Below, one piece after another: positions 7,811 through 19,500 of a DNA stretch of 53,860 nucleotides (positions are counted from its first letter, which is position 1; each line of letters opens with the position of its first letter). The stretch comes from Pseudomonas sp. RIT-PI-q (GTDB lineage: Bacteria; Pseudomonadota; Gammaproteobacteria; Pseudomonadales; Pseudomonadaceae): positions 1-53,860 of the forward strand of contig NZ_LHPC01000012.1 of NCBI RefSeq assembly GCF_001297125.1, read 5' to 3'. The position numbers were made by a program, and so were the translations under genes. The notes under the pieces are model-generated. The model was not told where the DNA came from. It made no database searches and was given only the letters and a program-made list of their open reading frames with translations.

Positions 7811-8676
7811 TGCTGACCTTTACCCTCGGCACGTTTGCCATCGCGCTTAACCACCTGCTGCTGATCAGTGCATTGGCACTGGCGACCTTCGTCGGCTGGC
7901 GGGTGGCCAAGCGCGGTGGGGAAAATCCCGAGTCGGTGCTGTTCAGCCTGTTCCTGATCGGCATGCTCGCGGCGCGAATCGGTTTTGTTGCCGTGTACTG
8001 GACGCACTATCGCAATGATGCCTGGCAGATCATCGACCTGCGCGACGGCGGTTTCCTCGCCTGGCCGGGGGTGATCGCACTGTTGCTTGCCGCCGTGTAT
8101 CGAGGCTGGCGTCGTCCGGGCCTGCGTCGGCCCTTGGGTTTTGGCGTAAGCTGCGGCCTGGCGTTCTGGTTGCTGGCGACGTTCTCCCTGGCAATTTACG
8201 AACAAGGCACGCGCCTGCCGGACATTGCCCTGCGCAATGCCGCCGGTGAAACCGTGCAACTGGCTGACTACAAAGGCGGCCCGCTGGTGATCAATCTTTG
8301 GGCGACCTGGTGCCCGCCGTGCCGACGGGAAATGCCGGTGCTGGAAAACGCCCAGCAACACCGTCCGGACCTGACGTTCCTGTTCGTCAACCAGGCCGAA
8401 AGCATGCAAAGCGTCAGCACCTTCCTGGAAACCCAGGGCCTGAGCCTGTCCAATGTGTTGTTCGATGGCGGCGGCCGATTGGGCCAGGCCGTCGGCTCCA
8501 TGGCGTTGCCGACTACGCTGTTCTATAGCCCCGAAGGTCGCTTGTTGGGCAGCCATCTGGGTGAGCTGTCGGAAGCCAGCCTGGCCCGCGCCCTGGAAAA
8601 CTTCGAGACCCCGAATCCTGCCGTACCGGCCACCTCTTCAAGGAAACTGCCATGCCCCGCCTCCGCCACCTGCTGA
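7810..8676 (+). CDS. TlpA-like thioredoxin with N-terminal membrane domain
   Basis: This 288-residue protein has a membrane part (about residues 1-135, with four or so hydrophobic segments) fused to a periplasmic TlpA/ResA-type thioredoxin domain. The latter holds the motif W-A-T-W-C-P-P-C-R near residue 168 and a cis-proline region A-L-P-T-T-L. It should act as a membrane-tethered disulfide reductase fed by DsbD. The membrane part contains A-A-R-I-G-F-V-x-x-Y and D-G-G-F-L-A-W-P-G, which resembles the core of prolipoprotein diacylglyceryl transferase (Lgt), but it is too short to be a full Lgt. The ATG overlaps the dsbD stop codon (TAATG), and the 3' end overlaps dsbG by 25 bp, indicating coupled translation. 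Confidence 0.88.
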   Translation: MLTFTLGTFAIALNHLLLISALALATFVGWRVAKRGGENPESVLFSLFLIGMLAARIGFVAVYWTHYRNDAWQIIDLRDGGFLAWPGVIALLLAAVYRGWRRPGLRRPLGFGVSCGLAFWLLATFSLAIYEQGTRLPDIALRNAAGETVQLADYKGGPLVINLWATWCPPCRREMPVLENAQQHRPDLTFLFVNQAESMQSVSTFLETQGLSLSNVLFDGGGRLGQAVGSMALPTTLFYSPEGRLLGSHLGELSEASLARALENFETPNPAVPATSSRKLPCPASATC

Positions 8677-9419
8677 CGCTGACCCTGGGCGCCGCCCTGC
8701 TGCACCTGCCATCGGTGCAGGCTGAAGAGCTGCCCGAGGCGATCAAGAAGATCGAGGCCAAGGGCGCGAAAATCGTCGGTCAGTTCGATGCGCCCGATGG
8801 TTTGCGCGGTTATGCGGCGCAATACCAGAACCGTGGCATGGCGCTGTACCTGACACCTGATGGCAAGCATGTATTGCTGGGCAATCTGTATGACGCCGAA
8901 GGTAACGACCTGAGCAGCGCGCCGTTGCAGAAGCTGGTGTATGCGCCGATGGCCAAGGAAGTCTGGGGCAAGATGGAGGCGAGCAACTGGATCGGTGACG
9001 GCAACAAAGACGCACCGCGCGTCGTCTATTTGTTCAGCGATCCCAACTGCCCTTACTGCAACATGTTCTGGGAACAGGCGCGGCCATGGGTGAAGGCCGG
9101 CAAGGTGCAGTTGCGGCACATCATGGTCGGCATTATCCGCGAAGACAGCCCGGGCAAATCTGCCGCGTTGCTGGCGGCGAAGGATCCGCAAAAAGCGCTG
9201 GAAGACCATGAGAAGTCTGGCAAGGACAGTAAACTCAAGGCATTGAAAGACGTGCCACCGGCGATTCAGGCGAAACTCGCGGCCAACATGCAGTTGATGG
9301 AAGACCTGGAGTTGTCCGCTACCCCGGCGATTTTCTACATGGACGACAAGGGTGAGCTGCAACAACAGCAAGGCGCGCCATCGCCGGACAAGTTGCTGAA
9401 AATTCTCGGGCCGAAGTAA
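8652..9419 (+). CDS. dsbG: Periplasmic disulfide isomerase/reductase DsbG
   Basis: DsbG is a periplasmic V-shaped homodimer that keeps single cysteines reduced and rearranges disulfides; it receives electrons from DsbD. The protein has 255 residues. A signal peptide ends near A-V/Q-A at about residue 24. It is followed by an N-terminal dimerisation domain and a thioredoxin-like catalytic domain with D-P-N-C-P-Y-C-N near residue 133. The late S-A-T-P-A-I-F-Y segment holds the cis-proline, where DsbG-type proteins have Thr before Pro. It is the last gene of the dsbD-tlpA-dsbG operon and starts inside the tlpA-like gene. DsbC is the alternative identity, but the CPYC motif, length and D-P-N context favour DsbG. 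Confidence 0.92.
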   Translation: MPRLRHLLTLTLGAALLHLPSVQAEELPEAIKKIEAKGAKIVGQFDAPDGLRGYAAQYQNRGMALYLTPDGKHVLLGNLYDAEGNDLSSAPLQKLVYAPMAKEVWGKMEASNWIGDGNKDAPRVVYLFSDPNCPYCNMFWEQARPWVKAGKVQLRHIMVGIIREDSPGKSAALLAAKDPQKALEDHEKSGKDSKLKALKDVPPAIQAKLAANMQLMEDLELSATPAIFYMDDKGELQQQQGAPSPDKLLKILGPK

Positions 9420-9457
9420 GTAGTTTGGCCGTTGGATTTACGGTGATAACACTGACG

Positions 9458-9553
9458 CCATCGCGGGCAAGCCCGCTCCCACAAAGAGCGGTGGTGAACA
9501 CCTGATTTGTGCCTACCATAAATCACTGTGGGAGCGGGCTTGCCCGCGATGAC
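9458..9553. repeat. REP doublet between convergent genes
   Basis: Two inverted units, GCGGGCAAGCCCGCTCCCAC and its complement, are separated by about 40 bp. They lie between the stop codons of dsbG and the convergent hydrolase gene and may act as a shared transcription stop. Confidence 0.9.
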
Positions 9554-9567
9554 GTCAGCAAGATCAA

Positions 9568-10380
9568 CTAATTTCTCTCAGCCAAAAACTTCAGCAACGC
9601 CTCAGTGACAAACTCCGGGTTTTCCAGATTGGAAATATGCCCTGCTTCCGGCACCAACACAGAGGCGCAACCAATCAACCCGGCCATCTCCCGGGCTTCA
9701 CTCGGTGGCCGTGGCTTGTCCTGATCACCGCACATCACCAGTGTGTTCGCTGCATCCAACTCGCCCAGACGCGGCAACACATCATCCCGACCAAACGTAA
9801 TCCGCCCCATCGGCACGATGCTTTCGCGCAGGCGTTGCGGCGGCAGCGCGGCCAGTTTCGAGCGGAAATCCTGATACAACGCCGACTGCGGATCGATGCC
9901 CGGGCGGAAGAAAATCGGCACCACGATATCCAGCAACTGCGGCGAGATCACACCAGTGTCTTCGATCTGTTTGAACAACGAGAAATAGTATTGGCGAGTC
10001 GGTTCCGGCTCGACACCGACATAGGTGTCCATCAGCACCAGCCCGTTGAGCCGCTGAGGTGCCGACAGCGCCAGACGCACGCCCCACATGCCGCCGACTG
10101 AAAGACCAGCGAACGTGACCCGGTCGATATCCAGATGATCGAGCAATGCCAGCGCCTGGCGCGCGATGTCATCCAGCGACGTCGTACCGTCCGGCAGCGG
10201 CCCGGATTCGCCGTGGCCCCAGAGGTCCAGGGCGATCACCCGATAGTGTTGCGACAGTGCGGCAATCTGCGGCGCCCACATGGTTTGGTCCCACAGGTAG
10301 CTGCCGGCCAGCAGCACCGCCGGGCCAGTGCCTTGATCGATGTAGTGAAGGGCTTGTCCGTCCAGAGTTACGAAGGGCAT
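9568..10380 (-). CDS. Alpha/beta hydrolase
   Basis: This is a 270-residue cytoplasmic alpha/beta-hydrolase fold enzyme. The nucleophile serine is in the elbow G-L-S-V-G-G (S94). The oxyanion region precedes it (L-A-G-S-Y-L-W-D), D-L-W-G-H-G-E-S lies near residue 52-59, and the catalytic His is in P-E-A-G-H-I-S-N-L-E near the C-terminus. The arrangement resembles 3-oxoadipate enol-lactonase (PcaD) and related esterases, but no beta-ketoadipate genes accompany it, so the substrate is unknown. I chose the ATG at 10380 because GGAG precedes it and it begins the usual M-P-x-V-x-x-x-G start; a longer frame to 10440 adds an unsupported extension. It is flanked by REP doublets on both sides and appears to be transcribed alone. 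Confidence 0.88.
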   Translation of the reverse strand: MPFVTLDGQALHYIDQGTGPAVLLAGSYLWDQTMWAPQIAALSQHYRVIALDLWGHGESGPLPDGTTSLDDIARQALALLDHLDIDRVTFAGLSVGGMWGVRLALSAPQRLNGLVLMDTYVGVEPEPTRQYYFSLFKQIEDTGVISPQLLDIVVPIFFRPGIDPQSALYQDFRSKLAALPPQRLRESIVPMGRITFGRDDVLPRLGELDAANTLVMCGDQDKPRPPSEAREMAGLIGCASVLVPEAGHISNLENPEFVTEALLKFLAERN

Positions 10381-10467
10381 TGACTGTCTCCGCGTCAAAA
10401 ATGGAGCCGCAAGACTGATGCGGCAGTGTTGCGCAGTCAACGCGAGAATTGTACAGACTGTGCCGAC

Positions 10468-10540
10468 GCCTTCGCGGGCAAGCCTCGCTCCTACAGGGTA
10501 ATGCGCGATTCTGTAGGAGCGAGGCTTGCCCGCGAAGGGG
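10468..10540. repeat. REP doublet downstream of pvdL
   Basis: Inverted units of the GCGGGCAAGCCTCGCTCCTAC type face each other across a short spacer. They lie 21 bp beyond the pvdL stop codon and upstream of the hydrolase gene. Confidence 0.9.
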
Positions 10541-10560
10541 CCAATACAGACGCTAAAGAA

Positions 10561-13500
10561 TCAAAGCCCCTCCAACTCCGCCATCAGGTCATTCAACCGA
10601 TCCACCTTCTCCTCGGTGATGTCACTCGCCGCCAACCCGTCGATGTACTCGGCCAGCTCCTCCACCGTGCTGCATTCGAACATTGCCCGCAGCGGCACAT
10701 CCCGTTGCAGGGTTTTCTGCACTCGCGAAGCAATCTGCGTGGCCAACAACGAATGACCGCCCAGTTCAAAGAAATTGTCGCGGATGCCGACCTTCTCAAC
10801 CTTCAGCACTTCGGCCCAAATATCCGCCAGGGTCTGCTGCAGTTGATTGCGCGGCGCTTGATAGTCCTGGCTCTGCAACTGGCCGATCTCCAGAGCCGGC
10901 AAGGCCTTGCGATCGAGTTTGCCGTTGGCGTTCAGCGGCATCTTGTCGAGCCACAGCCAGTGCAGCGGCACCATGTATTCCGGCAATTCGGCACGCAGGC
11001 GTTGCTTGATGCGCTCCAGTCGTTCACCCGAATTGAGCGCCGAGTTGGCCGCCACCAGATAACCCACCAGGTGTTTGCCGTTCACGCCGTCCTGCACGCC
11101 GACCGCCGCTTCGCGGACTTCCGGTTGTTCGTGCAGACGCGCTTCGATTTCCCCCAGTTCGATGCGGTAGCCGCGAATTTTAACTTGATGGTCGATGCGG
11201 CCAACGTACTCCATCACGCCGTCACTGCGACGACGAGCCAGGTCACCGGTGCGATACAGCCGATCCCCCGGCGCACCGAACGGGTTCGGCACAAACACCT
11301 GAGCGGTGCGCAACGGATCACTCACATAACCGCGCCCCACCCCGGTGCCGGCGACGCACAATTCGCCCACCGCACCCAACGGCACCAACTCCAGCGCGCC
11401 ATCGAGCAGGTACAAACGGTTGTTGTCGGTCGGCGTACCGATCGGCAAATAACTGGCGCGCGTCGAGGCCATGTCGACGCGAAAGAACGCCACGTCGTCC
11501 GAGCATTCCGCCGGGCCGTAGGCATTCACCAGCCCGATCTCCGGGTAGCGCAATAGCCATTGGTGCGCCAGTTCCGGCGGCATCGCTTCCCCCGTCGGCA
11601 GCATCCAGCGCAAGCCATCGAGGCTCATACGTTCCTGGGCGAGCATGCCCTGGATCAACGACGGCACGCTTTCCAGCACGGTGATACCTTGGGACGAAAC
11701 ATGACTCAGCAAACCCTGTGGATCATGAGCAATGGTATTCGGCACGATATCCACCCGAGCGCCAAACAACGGTGCCGCGAGGAACTGCCAGACCGAAATG
11801 TCGAAACTTTGCGAGGCGGTCTGGGCGATCACATCCGTGGCGCTCAGGTCCAGGTACGGCACCTTGCTCAACTGGTTATTGAGCATGCCGCGTTGCTCGA
11901 CCATCACGCCCTTCGGCAACCCGGTTGAGCCCGAGGTGTAGATCACGTAGGCCAGGTTATCCGGGGCGCTGTAGATCCCCGGGTTTTGCACCGACACATT
12001 GCTCGCTTGCACGTCTTCCCAGACCAACAGCTTAGGTCGATAGGCACAACCGAATTCATCCAGCAACGCGACGGCCTGCTCACGGCACGCTTCGGTGCAA
12101 ACCAGTAACGGCGTGCGGCTGAGGGCGATGACCCGGCTCGGGCGCTGGGTCGGCAGGCCGGGATCCAGCGGCAGGTACCCGGCCCCCGCCTTGAAGCTGC
12201 CGATGATCATGCCGAGCAAATCGAGGTTACGTTCGGCCAGCAACGCCACCGGTTGATCGAGCCCGACACCGGCCACGATCAACGCATGACCGAGACGGTT
12301 GCTGCGCTGGTTCAGCTCGACGTAGCTGTGCAGCCGGGCGAGGCAACTGGCGGCAATCCGCTGCGGATGCTGCGCGACTTGCGCTTCGAACAACTCGACG
12401 TAGCTTTTTTCCAATGGGTAGTCGTGTTCGCTCTGGTTGCAGCCATGGATCAGGAAATCCTGCTCCTCGGCGCCCAGCAGCGGCAGATCGGCCATGTCGC
12501 CGTGGAAGCCTTCCACCAGCGCCAGCAGCAACCGCTTGAACTCGCCGAGCATGCGTTCGATCGTCGATTCATCAAAGTAACGTTGGTCGTAGGACAGGTG
12601 CAGACCCAGGTCATCGCCCGGATAGCAGACCGCCGTCAGCGGGAAGTTGGTGTGGGTGCGGCCCGAATCCGAAGTCGCATTAAGGCTTTGCGCACGGTCC
12701 AGCACCGAGACTTCCACCGGGGCGTTTTCGAACACGAACAGGCTGTCGAACAGCGGTTGGCCCTTGGGCAGTTCACTGTTTTCCTGAATGCTCACCAGCG
12801 GCAGGTACTCGTACTCGCGCAGTTGCATGTTGCTGTCGAGCAAGCCGCTGAGCCACTGACGAACGCTGCAACGCTGATCGTCTTCGGGCATTTTCACTCG
12901 CAGCGCGATGCTGTTGATGAACAGGCCGACCGTGCGCTGCATCTCCGGCATGTCCACCGGACGCCCGGCCACGGTGACGCCGAACAGCACGTCGCGATCA
13001 CCGCTCAAGCGCCGCAAGACCAGGGCCCACGCCGCTTGGGCGAAGGTGTTGATGGTCAGTTGATGGGCCTGGGCCAGTTCCCGTAGTTGTGCGCCGTCAC
13101 GGGCATCGAGTCGGGTGTAGCGGTCTCCGACGATCATGCCGCCGCTGTCACCGGCGTGTTCACGCAGGAACGGCCGGTCGCTCGGAATCGGTGTGGTCCG
13201 TTCGAAGCCTTGCAGGTTGGTTTTCCACCACTGCCGCGCCTCGTCCAGGCTCTGGCGTTGCAGCCAGCCGATGTAGTCGCGATAACGTGGCGGCACGACC
13301 AGTTGCGCTTCGCGGCCTTCGCCCAGCGCAGTGTAGATGTCAAAGAAATCGTTCATCAGCAGCGAACGGCACCAGGCATCGATGAGGATGTGGTGGTTGC
13401 TCATCATGAACCAGTAGCGCGCTTCGCCGACCTTGATCAGGCGCAGGTGAAACGGTGCCTGGTTGAGCAAATCGAAACCGGCCTCGCGCTCGTTTTTCAG

Positions 13501-16500
13501 CAGCGCCTGCAACTTCGGCTCCTGTTCGGCCTCAGCGATGGCGGTCCAGTCGAGGTAGTCGATCGGTGTGCTGCCCGGCTTGTGGATCACTTGCAGCATG
13601 TCTTCGCCGACGTTCCAGCAGAACGATGCGCGCAAGGCTTCATGGCGGGCGATCACCGCTTGCCAAGCCTGGGCGAAACGCTGCGGATCGAGTTCGCTGT
13701 TGATGCGGTAGCGATCCTGCATGTAGTAGAGGCCGGTGCCCGGTTCCAGCAAGGTGTGCAGCAGCATGCCTTCCTGCATCGGGGTCAGCGGGTAGACGTC
13801 TTCGATGAGCGCGGCTGGCACCGGCAACGCGTCGAGTTGCGGCTGCGTCAGTTTCGCCAGCGGGAAGTCCGACGGCGTCAGGCCGCCCGCATCGTCGTTC
13901 AGGCAATGCTCGATCAGGCCCTGCAATTCGCCGAGGTAGGCGTCTGCCAGTTCGGCGATAGTTTGCGGGTCGTAGCGTTCGGCGCTGAAGGTCCAGCGCA
14001 GCACCAGTTCACCGCCGTAAACCTGACTGTCGACGCTCAGCTCGTTAGGCAGCGGCGCTTTTGGATCGTGTGCGGCACCGACCGGCTCATCCAGCGGACG
14101 GAACAACGCGTCACTGCCGAAGCTCTGGTCGAACTGGCCGAGGTAGTTGAAGGTGATCGGCGCCACCGGCAGCGCGGCCATGGACTGCCGGCACACCTCA
14201 TCGGCCAGGTAACGCAGCACGCCATAACCCAAGCCTTTGTGCGGCACGGCGCGCAGTTGTTCCTTGATCGACTTGATCGACGCGCCCTGCCCGTCCGCTG
14301 GCGTCAACCGCAACGGATAAGCGCTGGTGAACCAGCCGACAGTGCGGGTCAGGTCGATCTCGTCGAACAGCGTTTCGCGGCCGTGGCCTTCCAGCTGAAT
14401 CAGCGCCGATTCGTCACCGCTCCAGCGGCACAGCACGCGGGCCAATGCAGTCAGCAGCAGATCGTTAACCTGGGTGCGATAAGCACTCGGCGCCTGTTGC
14501 AGCAATTGACGGGTGCGCTCGCTGTCGAGGCGTACGCTGACGGTTTGTGCATGGCGATTCTGCCGGCCGCCCTCGGGGCGTTCGCACGGCAATTCAATGC
14601 CTGGACCGGCCAGTTGCGCCTGCCACCAGCCCAGTTCTTCGCGCAGGGATTCGCTGCCGGCATACGCCTGCAAGCGCGCGGCCCAGTCCTTGAAGGCGCT
14701 GGTTTTGGCTGGCAGGTTGACCGTCTGTTGCGCGGTCAATTGGCGATAGGCGGTTTGCAGATCGTCCAGCAGCACGCGCCACGAAACCCCGTCCACCACC
14801 AAGTGGTGAATGGCGATGAACAGCCGTTGCTGATCCCTCGGCGCATCGACCAACAGTGCGCGCATGAGCGGGCCCTGTTCAAGGTCGAGGCTGCGCTGGG
14901 CATCGGCGAACAGCGCCGCGCATTTATCGATGGAGGGAACGCGCACTTGCCAGAGCACCGCGGCATCGGACACCGCCTGATGCTCGGCCTGCCATTGCCC
15001 GGCGGCGTCAGTGAAACGCAGGCGCAAGGCATCGTGCTGCTGGATCACGGCCAGCAGCGCCGCCTCCAGACGATGGGGCTCCAACGTCACGGTCGGTTCC
15101 AGCAGCAACGCCTGGTTCCAGTGTTGGCGCTGCGGGATATCGGTGTCGAAGAACCAGTGCTGGATCGGCGTCAGGCGCGATTCGCCCGTGAGCAAACCTT
15201 GCTCGGCGGTGACCTGCTCGGTGCGGGTCGCCACGGCGGCGAGGGTCTGCACGGTCTGGTGCTGGAACAGGTCACGCGGGCTGAAGTGGATGCCTTGCTG
15301 CCGTGCACGGCTGACCACCTGGATCGACAGGATCGAGTCGCCACCCAGTTCGAAGAAATTGTCGTTGAGGCCGACCTGTTCGACGTTCAGCACGTCGCAC
15401 CAAATGCCGGCCAGGGTCAGTTCAAGTTCGTTGCTCGGCGCCACGTAGTGCTGACGATTCAGCTCCGGGTCCGGTGCCGGCAACGCGCGGCGGTCGAGTT
15501 TGCCGTTGGCGGTCAGTGGCATGCTGGCCAGCAGGATCAGGTGCGTCGGCACCATGTAGTCCGGCAATTGCGATTTGAGGTGATTTTTCAGGGCTTCGCG
15601 CAGTGCCGCTTGTTGCGTTTCGTCCTGTTCGGCGACGTCGGTGACCAGATAGCCAACCAATTGTTTGCCGCTCGGTGCGTCGAGCGCCAGCACCACGGCT
15701 TCACGCACAGATTGGTGTTCCAGCAGGCGGGTTTCGATCTCGCCCAGTTCGATACGGAAACCGCGAATCTTCACTTGATGGTCGATACGGCCGAGGTATT
15801 CCACCAGACCGTCGGCACGCTGGCGCACCAGGTCGCCGGTGCGGTAGATCCGCCCGCCATCGGCGGCGAACGGATCAGCCACAAAACGCTCGGCGGTCAT
15901 GCCCGGACGCTGGTGATAACCCTGCGCCAGACCGGCGCCACCGATGTACAACTCGCCGGTCGCGCCTTGTGGCACCATCGCCAGATCGCCATCAAGAATG
16001 GAAGCCACACGAGCGCCGATCACGCTGCCGATTGGCACGCTGCCCAGGCCTTCTTCCAATTGCTCCGGGGCGAGACTGGCCAGCGGCAGGACCACGGTTT
16101 CGGTCGGGCCATAGGCGTTGAAGACCAGGCTCGGCTTGACCGCCGCGCGAATCCGTTGCAGGTGTTCACCCGTCAGGGCTTCACCGCCGGTGATGATCAT
16201 GCGCACCGGCAGGGTTTCGTTCTGCGTGGCCAGCCATTGCGCCAATTGACTGCCATAGCTTGGGGTGAAGCCGAGGATGTTGATGTTCTGCCGGCGAATC
16301 AGGCCGCAGATTTCTTCCGCATCCCATTGGCCTTGCGCACGCAGAACCACTTGCGCGCCGCACAGCAATGGCACCAGCAGACGCTCGGTGGCGGCGTCGA
16401 AGTTGATCGAATAGAAATGCAGCTCGCAATCATCCGGGCGCATGCCAAAACGTTCGATCACCGCTTGGCAATGCATGGCGATTTCACCGTGGGAGACCAC

Positions 16501-19500
16501 CACGCCTTTCGGTTTGCCGGTGGAGCCCGAGGTGTAAATCAGGTACGCCTGATGCTGCGGCAGGCTGATAAATGGCAGCTCGGTGGCCGGGTAGTTGGCC
16601 AGTTCGGCGGCGTCTTCTTCCAGGCACCAGCGGGCCACGGTCGAAGGCAATTCACCCAGTGCCTTGAACATCGCCGCATCGCTGAGCAGCAAACCGATGC
16701 CGCTGTCTTCGATCATGTAATGCAGGCGATCCAGCGGGTATTCCGGGTCCAGCGGCACGTAGGCGCCGCCGGCCTTGAGGATCGCCAGCAGGCCGACGAC
16801 CATCTCCAGCGAGCGCTCCAACGCCAGGCCGACGCGAACCTGCGGGCCGACACCACGCTCGCGGAGCATCCACGCGAGGCGATTGGCACGGCTGTCGAGT
16901 TCGGCGTAACTCAGGGTCTGCCCGGCGAAGGTCAATGCCGGTGCATCCTTGCGCACCAGCGCCTGTTCGCTGAACAGGCGGTGGATGCACTGATCCAGTC
17001 GATGCTCGCCCTGTTCAGTGCCAAGGCTGTCGAGCAGGTTTTGCTGCTCGCTCGTTTGCAGCAACGGCAGTTCACTGAGGCGCTGTTGCGGGTCGGCCAG
17101 CAGCGCTTCCAGCAGGTTGCGCCAATGCCCGGCCATGCGCGCAATGCGCGGTTCATCGAACAGATCGGTGCTGTAGGTCAGGCAGCAACCCAGGCGATGG
17201 TCGAGGTCGGTGACTTCCAGGTTGAGGTCGAACTTGGTCGCCCGGGCATCGTTGGCCAGGTACTCGACCGTCATGCCGGCCAGGGTGCGGCTCTGCTGGA
17301 ATTCCCAGCGCTGCACGTTGCACATCACCTGGAACAGCGGGTTGTACGCGGCGCTGCGCGGTGGCTGCAAGGCTTCCACCAGATGATCGAACGGCAGGTC
17401 CTGATGGGACTGGCCTTCGATCACCGTGTGGCGAACCTGCTCGAACCATTGCCCCACGGACATCTGCCCGTCGAGCTGGCAACGCAACACTTGGGTGTTG
17501 AGGAACGCACCGATCAGCCCTTCGCTTTCCGGGCGGATCCGGTTGGCGACGGGTGCGCCGATGCGCAGGTCGGCCTGGCCGCTGTAGCGGTAAAGCAACA
17601 CGGCCAGCGCGGCGGTCATGGTCATGAACAGGGTCAGACCGTGTTGTGCGTTAAAGGCACGGACCCGCGCGGCGAGGTCGTCGCTGAGGTCGAAACGGAA
17701 CAGTTCGCCCTGATGACTTTGCACGGGCGGACGCGGACGGTCCCCCGGCAATTCCAGCAGCGGATGTTCGCGGCCCAGTTGCGCGGTCCAGTAGTCGAGT
17801 TGGCGCTGACGCTCGCCGGACTCCAGCCACTGCCGCTGCCAGACGCTGTAATCCAGATACTGCACCGGCAACGGCGCCAGCGGCGATTCACGGTCATCGA
17901 CGAACGCCTCGTAGAGCGCGCTCAGCTCACGGGCGAAGATGTCCATCGCCCAGCCTTCGGTGACGATGTGGTGCAGGGTCAGCACCAGGTAGTGTTCCTG
18001 CTCGGCGGTCTTGACCATGCACGCGCGCAGCAGCGGTCCGGTTTCCAGATCGAACGGCGTGTGCGCTTCATCGTCGGCCAGTTGCTGCACCTGCCATTCG
18101 CGGCTGGCGGCGTCCAGCGCCGATAAATCCTTCCAGTCCATACGCATCCCGGTGTCCGCATGCCCTTGTTGCCGGGCCACGCCATCGATGCTCGGGAAAG
18201 TCGTACGCAGGGTTTCGTGGCGCATGATCAGCGCTTGCAACGCCGCTTCGAAACGCCCGACATCCAGCACCCCGCGCAGCCGCGCCATGCCGCCGACGTT
18301 GTAGGCCGGGCTGTCCGGTTCCATCTGCCAGAGGAACCACATGCGCTGTTGCGAATAGGACAACGGCACCGGTTGGCTGCGGTCGACCTTCGCGATCGGC
18401 GGCTGCTTATTGGTGTTGCCGCTGACCTGGATCAGCCGAACCTGTTCGGCGAAGGCGCCCAGCTCACTGTTCTCGAACAGCGCGCGCAGCGGCAACTCGA
18501 CGTCGCAAGCCTGGCGGGTGCGGGAAATGATCTGGGTGGCCAACAGCGAGTGACCGCCGAGGGCGAAGAAATCGTCGCGCAGACCGATCTGCGCAAGACC
18601 CAGGACTTCGCGCCAGATGCCGGCGATTTGCTGCTCCAGTGCGCTGACCGGTTCGACGTGTTCGCGGGCCTGCCATTGAGGCTCCGGCAAGGCGCGGCGA
18701 TCGAGTTTGCCGCTCGGGCTCAAGGGCATTTGGTCGAGGCGCATCAGTTGCGCCGGGACCATGTATTCCGGCAGCTCGGCCGCCAGCGCGGTTTTCAGGC
18801 GGGCGGTTTGCGCGTCTTCGCTTTCGCCGGTTTCAGAGGCGGTGTAGTAGCCGATCAACTGGCCACCGGCCGAGGTCTCGCGCACCAGCACCACGGTTTG
18901 GGCGACGCCATCCTGCGCCAGCAAACGCGCCTCGATTTCTTCCGGTTCGACACGAAAGCCGCGCAGTTTGACCTGCTGATCGAGACGGCCAAGGTATTCA
19001 ATCACGCCCTCGGCGGTCCAGCGCGCACGGTCGCCAGTGCGGTACAGACGCGCGCCCTGCTCGCCCAGCGGATCGACGACAAAACGTTCGGCAGTCAGCG
19101 ATGGACGACCGAGGTAGCCTCGGGCCAGACCGATGCCGCTGATGCACAGTTCACCCGGCACGCCGGCCGGCACGGGATTGAGATCACTGTCGAGCACGCG
19201 GCAGACGACGTTGCCCAATGGCCGACCAATCGGCGAGCGCTCGCCATCAGCGACAGAGCAATGCCAATGAGTGACGTTGATCGCGGTTTCGGTCGGGCCA
19301 TAGCGGTTGTGCAGTTGCACCGCCGGCAGGTGTTCCAGCACGCGATTGCGCAGCTCGGCAGGCAAGGCTTCGCCACCGGAGAACACACGGCGCAGGCTGG
19401 TGCATTCGGCGCTCAGCGGTTCGTCGATGAACAACGCCAGCAGCGGCGGCACGAAGTGCAGCGTGGTCACGCCATACTGTTGAACCAGCTGCGCGATGCG

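Noticed and set aside
13087..18126. A 1,679-codon open frame on the plus strand, opposite pvdL
   Set aside because: Its translation is rich in Gln, Arg, His and Ala with no domain pattern, and it mirrors the repeated NRPS modules on the other strand. Long antisense frames are common in GC-rich genes with strong third-position bias. No ribosome site is seen.
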